A stretch of DNA of 45,714 nt from Bacteroidales bacterium (GTDB lineage Bacteria; Bacteroidota; Bacteroidia; Bacteroidales; WCHB1-69), in assembly GCA_017962275.1 (NCBI GenBank), contig JAGCVQ010000046.1, positions 1 through 45,714 of the forward strand. The letters are read 5' to 3'. This document shows, one piece after another, positions 7,741 through 15,131 of this stretch. A program made the position numbers and the translations under genes. Numbering within the stretch: position 1 is the stretch's first letter; the number at the start of each line of letters is the position of its first letter. The notes under the pieces are model-generated. The model searched no databases, was not told the DNA's origin, and was given only the letters and a program-made list of their open reading frames with translations.

Positions 7741-10434
7741 TTATTGTTGTTTAAGATAATTATCCTTGAAAAATTCGGTATAGCTTGCCCGTTCGTTCCG
7801 CTTGTTGTAGAAGGTGGTGTAGTTGGAGGAGCTGATGGCGAACGGCTCAATAGTTTTGTTTTCGATATCGGTCTTGAACTGCTCGTCCTTCAGCAGGAGG
7901 TAGTAGTAGTCCATGGCGTCCGAACTGCTCTCGAATTTGGAGATGGTGACCATCTGACGCTGGTTGTCAATGAAGAAACTGCTGATTGTCAGCTTCTTGA
8001 GACTGAAATTGCTGCTGTTGAAGTTCGTGACGTTCTGTTTGACGGTCTGCAACGGCAGTTCGGCGTTTTTAACCAACAGGATGATGTAGTGCTGCTCGCC
8101 GGCATTGAAGACAAAAGCACTTGACTTTTGCGTTTCAGGTTTGATAACCTCTTGCAGTTCAGCTTGTTCCTGACTGTTCTCTTTGATGCCCAATGCCTGG
8201 TTGATCTGTTGCTGCGTGAAGTTCGTCAGATAGAGGCGGGCCAAGTCGGCGACGGGCTGCTGCGGGTATTTTCTCACTAAGTTGGTCAGCCCGACGATGA
8301 GCGTGTCCTGGTTATAGACCTGTCCGGCGGCGATGGCGCGCAGGTAGGCGTATTGTGATGCCAACGTCTCGTCAGGACAGATCGGGATGGCGGCATCGGC
8401 GGTGGTCACCACATTCCGCCAACGCTTGTTCATGAAGTCCTCATACACTTCCGCATACTGGTTCTCCAGCGTTTTCTCCTTGGCCGCCAGCTTGTTGTAG
8501 TATTCGGGATCTTGGATCAGCTTCGCGTAGTCGGTTTCGGGATATTGGGTCAGCAGGGTGTTCTTATAGGTTTCCGCCTTGGGGTCGCCGATTTTCTTGT
8601 AAAGGGTGTAGAGCATGTAGATGGCGGGCAGGGCGTACTCGCTCTTCGGGTAACGTTGTATCAAGGATTCGAAAGAGGCACAGGCGCGCTTGGTGTCGCT
8701 CAGCAGATCCTGATACATAAAGCCCGTTTCGTACAAGTCTTTGGCTATGATGGCGTTAGCCGTGTCCTTGGCCCCTTGGGTCAGCGGCAGATCCTGCAGG
8801 TAGTAGGCCTCCTTTTTCGGGTCGGTCTCCCGTTTGGCAATGGGGTTGCCGTCCTCGTCATACTCCACCGTGTCCTTTGCCAGCGACGGGTCGTTCATCA
8901 GCGCCATGTCATCGAACGAGATCTGGGTCTTGTTGCTGATAAACCAGTTGTCCTCCAATTTCCGGTTGCCGAAACGGCGGTAGAAGTCCTGTTGTCCAGC
9001 GGTGACCAGCGACTGGTTGTAGAAGTACCATTTGCCATTGGAGCTGGCCTGGGTGTTATTGATGTTGGTGTATGAGGCGGCGTTCTGCATGGCCAGCATC
9101 CGCTCAGCCTCTTCGGCGGCGGCTTTGCGCTCGGCCTCGGTATAGTCGGCGATCATCTTCCGCACCCATGCACTGCGTTGTCCCTCGGGCAGGTTCGCGA
9201 TGCGCAACAGACTGTCTTGCAGGTCGATTTCATCTAATTTATCGACCAAATCCTTCAGCACCAACGACTTCTTTTGCAGCTCTTCGTAGTCCGGGTAGTT
9301 TTTCGGGATGACCATCATGGCGGTGTCGTAATAGTGCTGTGCCTCGCGGTACTCGTTGCTCTCGAAGTAGAGGTCGGCCAGGGTGATGCTGGAGTAGGTT
9401 TTCTGGTAGTTGTTGTCGGTGGAGGCGGCCACGGATTTGGCCAGATACTCCTTCCTCAGGTCATCGTCCTCATCAATGCGGGCAATTTCGGAGAAGGCGT
9501 AGTAGATTTGGTCGCGGTAGTCCTCGTTCTTCTTGTCATCCAGCATCTTGTTGAGCTGCTTGGTGATGGTGTTGCGGTTGCTCTCGGTGCCGTCGTAGTT
9601 GGCGGCGAGGTGCATCTGGGCGCAGAAGGTCATCTCGTAGTTGTTGGACTTTTGGATGACGGTCTTGAAGTTCTTCTGGGCTTCGGCCTGCTGTCCGAGT
9701 TTTTCGTAAAGTTCGCCGAGGATGAGTGTCAGGCGGGTGCGGAACTCGCGTTTGGGCTTGTTGGCCAAGGCGTTGCCGATATAGTCGATGGCTTCCTGCA
9801 CGTCACCGTCGGGGGCGGTGAGATGGTATTCCGCCTTCGCTGCGTTGAAGAGCACCGCGAAATCCTTCTTGTTCTTCTTCTCGTTCATGTAGCGGATGGT
9901 CTCCAGCAGCTCGTCTGCGCTGGCGAAGTAGCCCTGCCGCATCTGGGTGCGGGCCAGCAGTACCTCCGCCTCGTTGAGGATGTTCGACTTGGGGTAGGTG
10001 TGCATGATGTAGTTGAGCACGCGCTGCGCCTGCACGTAGTCCTGCTTGTAGAAGTAGGATTTGGCCATCAGGAAGTAGGCGTCGTCGATGGTTTTCACGT
10101 ACTCCTTGCCCTTGAACATCATCGAGTGCTTGTGGATGGCCTTCGACGATTTTTCGATGGTGCGGTCGAGGTGCGAGAGGCACGGCCCCAATTCGGATTT
10201 GTCGGGATAGTTGTAGATGGGGAGCGTGGTCGTGAAGTTGTCCTTCGACAGTTTGGCTAACTCCTTCTCGGCATCCTTCATCGCCTGGTTGCCGTTCCAA
10301 TAGACGTTATATTTGCAAGTTACGTTATGGTAAGCGCGGTTCGGGAAGGTGTTTTTGGACGTAGAACAACCCGTCAGCGCCGCCGTCAGCAGCCCGATGC
10401 ACAAAATCGCGAACAGTTTTGCTTTCTTTCTCAA
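7741..10434 (-). CDS. porW: T9SS/gliding-associated TPR lipoprotein PorW/SprE
   Basis: 897 residues. The N-terminus is a lipoprotein signal with lipobox LTGCS near 20-24, followed by NRAYHNVTCKYNVYWNGNQAMKDAEKEL, the conserved start of the SprE/PorW family. The rest is mostly tetratricopeptide-like helices (for example DAYFLMAKSYFYKQDYVQAQRVL near 118) and a C-terminal domain with repeated FYNKRN-type motifs. PorW/SprE is required for T9SS function in Flavobacterium and Porphyromonas. It fits the type A and type B sorting domains found elsewhere in this window. It lies 13 bp upstream of the bactofilin gene and is probably co-transcribed with it. Confidence 0.85.
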   Translation of the reverse strand: MRKKAKLFAILCIGLLTAALTGCSTSKNTFPNRAYHNVTCKYNVYWNGNQAMKDAEKELAKLSKDNFTTTLPIYNYPDKSELGPCLSHLDRTIEKSSKAIHKHSMMFKGKEYVKTIDDAYFLMAKSYFYKQDYVQAQRVLNYIMHTYPKSNILNEAEVLLARTQMRQGYFASADELLETIRYMNEKKNKKDFAVLFNAAKAEYHLTAPDGDVQEAIDYIGNALANKPKREFRTRLTLILGELYEKLGQQAEAQKNFKTVIQKSNNYEMTFCAQMHLAANYDGTESNRNTITKQLNKMLDDKKNEDYRDQIYYAFSEIARIDEDDDLRKEYLAKSVAASTDNNYQKTYSSITLADLYFESNEYREAQHYYDTAMMVIPKNYPDYEELQKKSLVLKDLVDKLDEIDLQDSLLRIANLPEGQRSAWVRKMIADYTEAERKAAAEEAERMLAMQNAASYTNINNTQASSNGKWYFYNQSLVTAGQQDFYRRFGNRKLEDNWFISNKTQISFDDMALMNDPSLAKDTVEYDEDGNPIAKRETDPKKEAYYLQDLPLTQGAKDTANAIIAKDLYETGFMYQDLLSDTKRACASFESLIQRYPKSEYALPAIYMLYTLYKKIGDPKAETYKNTLLTQYPETDYAKLIQDPEYYNKLAAKEKTLENQYAEVYEDFMNKRWRNVVTTADAAIPICPDETLASQYAYLRAIAAGQVYNQDTLIVGLTNLVRKYPQQPVADLARLYLTNFTQQQINQALGIKENSQEQAELQEVIKPETQKSSAFVFNAGEQHYIILLVKNAELPLQTVKQNVTNFNSSNFSLKKLTISSFFIDNQRQMVTISKFESSSDAMDYYYLLLKDEQFKTDIENKTIEPFAISSSNYTTFYNKRNERASYTEFFKDNYLKQQ

Positions 10435-10483
10435 TGATCCGTTTTTTTAGTGAAACGTGATTAACGTAGTATGTGTGGTTTTA

Positions 10484-11092
10484 TTATTTCCGGTTGTTGA
10501 AATATTCCTCTAAGAGGCGTTGCACGTATTTTCCGAAGACGTCGAACTCGATGTTGACGACGGAGCCGGGCTTGAAGTTGTGGAAGTTGGTGACCTTGTA
10601 GGTGTAGGGGATGATGGCCACGGAGAAGCGGCCTTTTTCGGAATCCACCACGGTGAGGCTCACGCCGTTGACGGAGATGGAGCCTTTGGGCACGGTGAAG
10701 TTGTTCTTTTCGGGGTCGTAAGTGAAGTAGAAGCGCCAGCTGCCGTCCTCATCCACCACCTTCTCGCACACGGCGGTCTGATCCACATGCCCTTGCACGA
10801 TGTGCCCGTCGAAGCGGCCGTCCATGCGCATGCTGCGTTCGAGGTTCACTTCATCGCCCACCTTCCAGGTGCCGAGGTTGGTCTTCAGCATGGTCTCCTC
10901 CATCGCGGTGACCACGTACTGCTTCTTCTCCTTGTCTAATTTCACCACCGTCAGGCAGCAGCCGTCGTGGGCCATGCTCTGGTCGATGCTGAGTTCATCG
11001 GCGAAATCGACTTCCAGCGTGAAGTGGAAGTTGGTCCGGTCCTTCTCGATATTGACGATTCTTCCTGTTTTTTCTATAATTCCAGTGAACAT
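10484..11092 (-). CDS. ribE: Riboflavin synthase, alpha chain
   Basis: About 202 residues from the ATG at 11092, beginning with the near-invariant MFTGIIE. It has two tandem lumazine-binding barrels; the second is marked by GHIVQGHVD and the GSISVNGVSLTVV loop. The enzyme dismutates two 6,7-dimethyl-8-ribityllumazine molecules into riboflavin. The open frame extends to 11227, but the extra 45 codons come from REP hairpin sequence and cross a promoter box, so that start is rejected. Confidence 0.95.
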   Translation of the reverse strand: MFTGIIEKTGRIVNIEKDRTNFHFTLEVDFADELSIDQSMAHDGCCLTVVKLDKEKKQYVVTAMEETMLKTNLGTWKVGDEVNLERSMRMDGRFDGHIVQGHVDQTAVCEKVVDEDGSWRFYFTYDPEKNNFTVPKGSISVNGVSLTVVDSEKGRFSVAIIPYTYKVTNFHNFKPGSVVNIEFDVFGKYVQRLLEEYFNNRK

Positions 11093-11114
11093 ACTTATCC
11101 AAAAATAAAACCTG

Positions 11115-11122
11115 CAAAGATA
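11115..11122 (-). promoter_or_regulatory. -7 box TATCTTTG for ribE
   Basis: CAAAGATA on the plus strand reads TATCTTTG on the minus strand, 23 bp before the ribE ATG. It is adjacent to, but outside, the REP module beginning at 11138. Confidence 0.6.
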
Positions 11123-11137
11123 CAAAATTTTCAACAT

Positions 11138-11234
11138 AGGAGCTTCGGCATTCTTGCCGAAAATTTTAGGAGATTCGGCATTCCTGCCGAAAGTCGTTAA
11201 TGTCGTTCTGTGGCATTCCTGCCGCACCTCCTAT
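11138..11234. repeat. 97-bp REP module, left copy
   Basis: Bounded by AGGAG and CTCCTAT, with three hairpins: TTCGGC-ATTCTT-GCCGAA, TTCGGC-ATTCCT-GCCGAA and a third built on GGCATTCCTGCC. The copy at 12234-12330 has the same length and the same order of parts, with scattered base changes. Together they bracket the RAYT gene. Confidence 0.85.
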
Positions 11235-11238
11235 TTTA

Positions 11239-11479
11239 ATGTGACAGGAATGCTGCGGTCCCTATTTAATGCGGCAGGAATGCCGCGGCTCATGTTTTAA
11301 TGCGGCAAGAATGCCGCGGCTCATGTTTTAATGCGGCAAGAATGCCGCGGCTCATGTTTTAATGCGGCAGGAATGCTGCGGCTCATGTTTTAATGCGGCA
11401 GGAATGCCGCGGCTCATGTTTTAATGCGGCAGGAATGCCGCGGTTCATGTTTTAATGCGGCAGGAATGCCGCACCTCCT
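11239..11479. repeat. REP array, eight units of about 31 bp
   Basis: Units begin at 11239, 11269, 11300, 11331, 11362, 11393, 11424 and 11455. After the first step of 30 bp the spacing is exactly 31 bp. Each carries the imperfect palindrome GCGGCAGGAATGCCGC (or an AAGAATG variant) followed by GGCTCATGTTTTAA or a similar linker. The last unit overlaps the 3' end of the RAYT gene. It is not a CRISPR because the linkers are constant and there are no unique spacers. Together with the left 97-bp module this accounts for nearly all of the 359 bp between ribE and the RAYT. Confidence 0.9.
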
Positions 11480-12144
11480 AAAGTGTATTCGTCAGTATTT
11501 AAGTACTGTGGATTGTTTTGAATATAGGTTATGTAGTGCAGGAAGTTGTTGAAATTTCTCACCATGCGGTCGAATATACCCGATTGCCAAATAGTGCCCT
11601 TTTGACCCAGAACCTTGTTGATAGAATGTGCGGAAAAGCCCTTCACTCTGGAAAATACGGTCGTGACATTATGTCCGTTCATGGGTGTGAGTAATACGTG
11701 AACATGGTTGGGCATAATGACATAGCAATGGAGGATATAGCGTTTCCCGTCATAGAATAGAAGAGCATCCTCTACAATTTTCCTTATATCGGGTCTTTTA
11801 AGAATGCAACTACCGTATCCCGCATCTATCCATCTGTCACACTTTACGAGAATGTTATGATCGTATTCTTCTTGTACCTCTTGGCTCCAGGGGTAAGGGT
11901 GTGCTTTCATCCATTCCTGTTTGTATGCTTTCAGTTCCTCAATTTTCGACTGTGGGATTGAATCTGCCAAACGGAATGTGACAAATTGCGTTTTACCGTC
12001 CTGATGCCAATGCGGCAGATTTGTCCCCCAAATGTTGACATATTTGTTTTTTTCGAGGAATTGATAGGGTCTTTGGCATTCTTGCCGAAGCCCGTTAGCG
12101 TCATTTTGCGACAAGAATGCCGCGGTTTTAAGTTTTGTCTTCAT
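11452..12144 (-). CDS. REP-associated tyrosine transposase (RAYT, Y1/HUH family)
   Basis: 230 residues. The conserved start region QFVTFRLADSIPQ leads to the HUH metal-binding motif in YVIMPNHVHVLL and a C-terminal helix with the probable catalytic tyrosine in HYITYIQNNP. RAYTs are domesticated single-strand transposases related to IS200/IS605. They are encoded singly and process or spread REP hairpins. Here the REP sequence is part of the gene: the last eight residues (GGAAFLPH) are read from a REP palindrome, and residues about 7 to 26 run through two diverged REP hairpins. Modules of 97 bp lie on both sides. The gene looks intact. Confidence 0.92.
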   Translation of the reverse strand: MKTKLKTAAFLSQNDANGLRQECQRPYQFLEKNKYVNIWGTNLPHWHQDGKTQFVTFRLADSIPQSKIEELKAYKQEWMKAHPYPWSQEVQEEYDHNILVKCDRWIDAGYGSCILKRPDIRKIVEDALLFYDGKRYILHCYVIMPNHVHVLLTPMNGHNVTTVFSRVKGFSAHSINKVLGQKGTIWQSGIFDRMVRNFNNFLHYITYIQNNPQYLNTDEYTLGGAAFLPH

Positions 12145-12203
12145 TTTTAGTTTTTGTATTAAACGTTACCTAACGTTGAAGCAGAGAGGTTTATTGTATT
12201 CCT

Positions 12204-12211
12204 CAAAAATA
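12204..12211 (-). promoter_or_regulatory. -7 box TATTTTTG for the RAYT gene
   Basis: CAAAAATA on the plus strand matches TAnnTTTG on the minus strand, about 60 bp before the RAYT ATG. It suggests the transposase has its own promoter just inside the right 97-bp module. Confidence 0.45.
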
Positions 12212-12233
12212 TACTTGTTGCTAAATGTGGCGT

Positions 12234-12330
12234 AGGAGTTTCGGCATTCTTGCCGAAAATTTTAGAACTTTCGGCATTCCAGTCGAAGGTTGTTAATAAC
12301 GTTTTGCGGCAGGAATGCCGCAGCTCCTAT
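12234..12330. repeat. 97-bp REP module, right copy
   Basis: Direct copy of 11138-11234: AGGAG, hairpin TTCGGC-ATTCTT-GCCGAA, a second hairpin decayed by CCAGTCG, then GCGGCAGGAATGCCGC and CTCCTAT. The offset between copies is exactly 1096 bp. Confidence 0.85.
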
Positions 12331-12332
12331 GA

Positions 12333-12363
12333 CAAAAAAAGGGACACCCCCAAAGGATGTCCC
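12333..12363 (-). terminator. Rho-independent terminator after the MFS gene
   Basis: On the minus strand, GGGACA-TCCTTTGGGGG-TGTCCC is followed by TTTTTTT. This is a textbook stem and T-run about 45 bp past the MFS stop. It would end the atpH-atpA-atpG operon transcript. Confidence 0.85.
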
Positions 12364-12377
12364 ATATTGTGATTTTT

Positions 12378-12405
12378 GTAGAGACGCGGCGCGCCGCGTC
12401 TCTAC
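12378..12405. repeat. 28-bp perfect palindrome with GTAGAGACG arms
   Basis: GTAGAGACGCGGC-GC-GCCGCGTCTCTAC is perfectly self-complementary. It sits between the MFS stop codon (12409) and the terminator. It shares its outer arms with 18914-18939 but has a GC core where that copy has AAAATTTT. Confidence 0.85.
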
Positions 12406-12408
12406 ATA

Positions 12409-14061
12409 TTATTTGATGTTTGGTTCCTCCAAACCGAGGTGCTGCTTCTTATCGACGGCCTTCAGGATGATGCCGAGGATCAGGGCGGCGACGCCCAAGC
12501 ATGCCAACATCACCAACGGCCAGGTGTAGTCGTAGGAGACGGCGGCCGTCTCGGCGTCGATCAAACCTTGGTTCATCTGATCGATGACGTCGGTGTTGGT
12601 CTTGTCGAGAACCTTGCCGATGAGCAGCGGGAAGAGCCACAAACCGATGTTCTGGATCCAGAAGATGAGGGCGTATGCGGAACCGATGATCTTCTCATCG
12701 ACCAATTTCGGGACGCTCGGCCACAAAGCGGCGGGCACCAACGAGAAGGAAGCGCCCAACACCAAAATGGTGAGGTAAGCCACGATGACACCGCCGGCGG
12801 CGTTGCCCTTGAACTGCGGCAGAATGAACGCGAAGGTCAAGTGACAGATAATCAGCAACAAAGAACCAATCATCAGCATGGAAGCGGCTTTACCCTTGTG
12901 GTCAACGTAGTTGCCCAAAATCGGGGTGATGGCCACAGCCAACAACGGGAAGACGGCGAAAATGGTCTCGGCCGTGCCACGCATGTAACCCATCCAGCAG
13001 TAAACGATCAACGCCACGACAGCCAAGGCCATCAGACCGACTTTCGCGGTTTTGTTCTTGGAGAAGTTGCTGGTGAAAGAGCAGACCGCCACCACCAACA
13101 TGATGAGGTATTGGATGATCGTCACGGAACTGCCACCCCAGAAGGTGCTGGCATCCGCCTCAGTAAGCGTGAGGTTGCACTGCAGCATGTTCACGGCATA
13201 TTTCTGGAACGGGAAGATGGCGCTGTAGTAAAGCACGCAGAGCAGAGCCACCAACCAGAAACCACCGGAAGAGAGGATCTTGCCAATGTCGGAAACTTTG
13301 AACGGGTCGTCTTTTTCTTCCGCCTCGCCGGTTTGCTCATCCAATTTCTTGTCCATGAAGAAATAGACGATGAACATCATCAACGCGATACAAAGCAGCA
13401 CCACACCGAAAGCCACGGAACGGGAAACGTCGATGTTGCCGCCCAACTTGGCGAAGAAGGGGGAGAAGATCATACAGGTAGCGACACCTAAGCGGGCGAG
13501 GGCCATCTCGGAACCCATAGCCAGGGCGGTTTCACGGCCTTTGAACCATTTCACGATACCGCGGGAAACGGTAATACCAGCCATCTCCACACCGCAACCG
13601 AAAATCATAAAACCGACGGCCGCCACCTTAGCGGAAGCAGGCATTCCTTCGTAGAAGGGAGCCACGCCGAGTTCCTGGAAAACCGGGATGTAGTTGAGGT
13701 GATTGTTGAACCAAGCCTCCACGCCGCTGCCCATAAAGGCTTCCGTAACAGCGTAATACTTGATCAAACCGCCGATGAGCATCACCGTGCCGGAAAGCAC
13801 TGCCGTGAATCTTACCCCCATCTTGTCGAGGATGATACCCGCGAAGATGAGGAAGAACACGAAGACGTTCAGGAACGTCTCGGCCCCCTGCATGGTACCG
13901 AAAGCGGTTGAATCCCAACCTCTTGTCGATTGCATGAGGTCCTTGATGGGCGAGAGGATGTCCATGAAGATGTAGGAACAGAACATGGCCAACGCCAACA
14001 GCAACAACGCCGTCCATCTCATGGCCGGATTGTCTCTCAAAGTTTCAAATTTTTCTTCCAT
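12409..14061 (-). CDS. Major facilitator superfamily transporter
   Basis: 550 residues, about twelve membrane helices, with a charged central loop (KLDEQTGEAEEKDDPFK). MFS marks include FAGIILDKMGVRFT after helix 2 and GNYVDHKGKAASM in the second half. The stretch ALWPSVPKLVDEKIIGSAYALIFWIQNIG resembles the MFSD1-like branch, whose eukaryotic members move dipeptides; the substrate here cannot be read from sequence. The gene follows a small two-helix protein gene by 25 bp, at the end of the ATP synthase delta-alpha-gamma transcript, and is closed by a strong terminator. Confidence 0.85.
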   Translation of the reverse strand: MEEKFETLRDNPAMRWTALLLLALAMFCSYIFMDILSPIKDLMQSTRGWDSTAFGTMQGAETFLNVFVFFLIFAGIILDKMGVRFTAVLSGTVMLIGGLIKYYAVTEAFMGSGVEAWFNNHLNYIPVFQELGVAPFYEGMPASAKVAAVGFMIFGCGVEMAGITVSRGIVKWFKGRETALAMGSEMALARLGVATCMIFSPFFAKLGGNIDVSRSVAFGVVLLCIALMMFIVYFFMDKKLDEQTGEAEEKDDPFKVSDIGKILSSGGFWLVALLCVLYYSAIFPFQKYAVNMLQCNLTLTEADASTFWGGSSVTIIQYLIMLVVAVCSFTSNFSKNKTAKVGLMALAVVALIVYCWMGYMRGTAETIFAVFPLLAVAITPILGNYVDHKGKAASMLMIGSLLLIICHLTFAFILPQFKGNAAGGVIVAYLTILVLGASFSLVPAALWPSVPKLVDEKIIGSAYALIFWIQNIGLWLFPLLIGKVLDKTNTDVIDQMNQGLIDAETAAVSYDYTWPLVMLACLGVAALILGIILKAVDKKQHLGLEEPNIK

Positions 14062-14086
14062 AATGATTTATTTTAGTTTGTAATAA

Positions 14087-14314
14087 TTATTCGTTTTTGT
14101 CTTGTCGGTTCTTGCTCGACCTCACCAAATCAATCAAAATATATCCTATGGCCACCCCCCAGAGGGCCATCAAGATCGGGCTCTTTTTTAAAATGTTGTC
14201 CGAAAACTGCCCTGATTTGTACCAATAAACCATGGCGAGCAGCAGACCCACCGCCATCGCGGCGAAGTGCATCCACGTGAAATTTTTCTTCCAAAAATCG
14301 CTATTTTTGTTCAT
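14087..14314 (-). CDS. Small two-helix membrane protein
   Basis: 75 residues from the ATG at 14314: polar start MNKNSDFWKKNFTWMH, helix FAAMAVGLLLAMVYWY, helix ILMALWGVAIGYILIDLV, charged tail KNRQDKNE. No family is recognised. The start overlaps the end of the upstream gene (stop at 14301). Two more in-frame ATGs at 14335 and 14356 were created by 21-bp repeats and could extend the protein by 7 or 14 residues. The position before an MFS gene suggests a membrane accessory role, which is inference only. Confidence 0.6.
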   Translation of the reverse strand: MNKNSDFWKKNFTWMHFAAMAVGLLLAMVYWYKSGQFSDNILKKSPILMALWGVAIGYILIDLVRSSKNRQDKNE

Positions 14315-15125
14315 TGGTAATCTTTTCGTATTCATTGGTAATCTTTTCGTATTCATTGGTGATCTTGTCGTATTGGTAATTGAAGTAGTTGGAACGGATT
14401 TTCTCGCGGATCTGCTCGTCGCTCCAGCGCACGAGGTCGTAATAGTTGAACCGGCAGTACATCATGAAATCCAACAGCTCATCGCCCTGCAAACCTGTGA
14501 GTTCCGAAACCAATTCGCGGTTGTACTTCTGCTGGATGCGCTCCATCTCGTCGTCGTAGTCGACCATCTCGTTGTAAAGACGGCCCATCTTGCCCTTGTG
14601 ACTGTATCTGTCATAAAGGAAAGAGATGGGCGACATGGTAGCGGTACCGCCGAGCGACAGGATGTTGCCGTTCGGCTTGTAAGTGGCGTTGGCCTTCTGC
14701 CATTCCGACAGCTGGGCTTCCTCCACACGTTTGTAGTATTCGGGAAGTTCCAGCGTCACGATGTCCTTCTTGAAACCCTCATACGAAGGATTGATGCCGA
14801 TGATGGTCACCTCCTTCAGCATCGTGGCTTTATAATAAAGGAAGAAGTCCTCATAACCGTAGAACAGCCTTTTGTCGATGGCAGCCACGTGCTGGCGGTA
14901 AATCGACTTGGAGATGATGAGCGTGTCGTTAAGCGACACGGCAATCTCGAACCGGCCGGTCTTGTCGGTGAAGGCGAATTTCTGAGTGTTTACGTTATAG
15001 ACGCTGGCGCCGGAGAGCGGTTGAAAGGTGATGCCGTCGAAAACCCGCGCCGAGTATTTTTTCTGCTGCGCGAAAACCGCCGACAGGCAGCACAAAATCC
15101 CCAATATGAGCCAGAGTCTTTTCAC
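14301..15125 (-). CDS. Secreted CarboxypepD_reg-like protein
   Basis: 274 residues. The signal peptide MKRLWLILGILCCLSAVFAQ is followed by a beta-sandwich of the carboxypeptidase regulatory-like type (SARVFDGITFQPLSGASVYNV, FTDKTGRFEI, DTLIIS). A helical C-terminal half (SFLYDRYSHKGKMGRLYNEM) then ends in a repeated heptapeptide EYEKITN. This architecture is common in Bacteroidota periplasmic or outer-membrane-associated proteins of unknown role. The gene begins 6 bp after atpG. Confidence 0.75.
   Translation of the reverse strand: MKRLWLILGILCCLSAVFAQQKKYSARVFDGITFQPLSGASVYNVNTQKFAFTDKTGRFEIAVSLNDTLIISKSIYRQHVAAIDKRLFYGYEDFFLYYKATMLKEVTIIGINPSYEGFKKDIVTLELPEYYKRVEEAQLSEWQKANATYKPNGNILSLGGTATMSPISFLYDRYSHKGKMGRLYNEMVDYDDEMERIQQKYNRELVSELTGLQGDELLDFMMYCRFNYYDLVRWSDEQIREKIRSNYFNYQYDKITNEYEKITNEYEKITNEQK
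14313..14375. repeat. Three 21-bp direct repeats in a gene overlap
   Basis: Units at 14313-14333 and 14334-14354 are identical; the unit at 14355-14375 differs at a few bases. Each unit adds EYEKITN to the end of the upstream protein and offers another ATG (frame MNTKRLP) to the downstream one. Confidence 0.9.
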
Positions 15126-15131
15126 GTCGGT

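Noticed and set aside
11093-11227. Longer N-terminus for riboflavin synthase
   Set aside because: The added residues come from REP hairpins and cross the ribE -7 box; the family starts with MFTGIIE at 11092.
11239-11479. CRISPR array
   Set aside because: Units are contiguous with constant linkers, so there are no variable spacers; no cas genes are present and a RAYT gene is adjacent.
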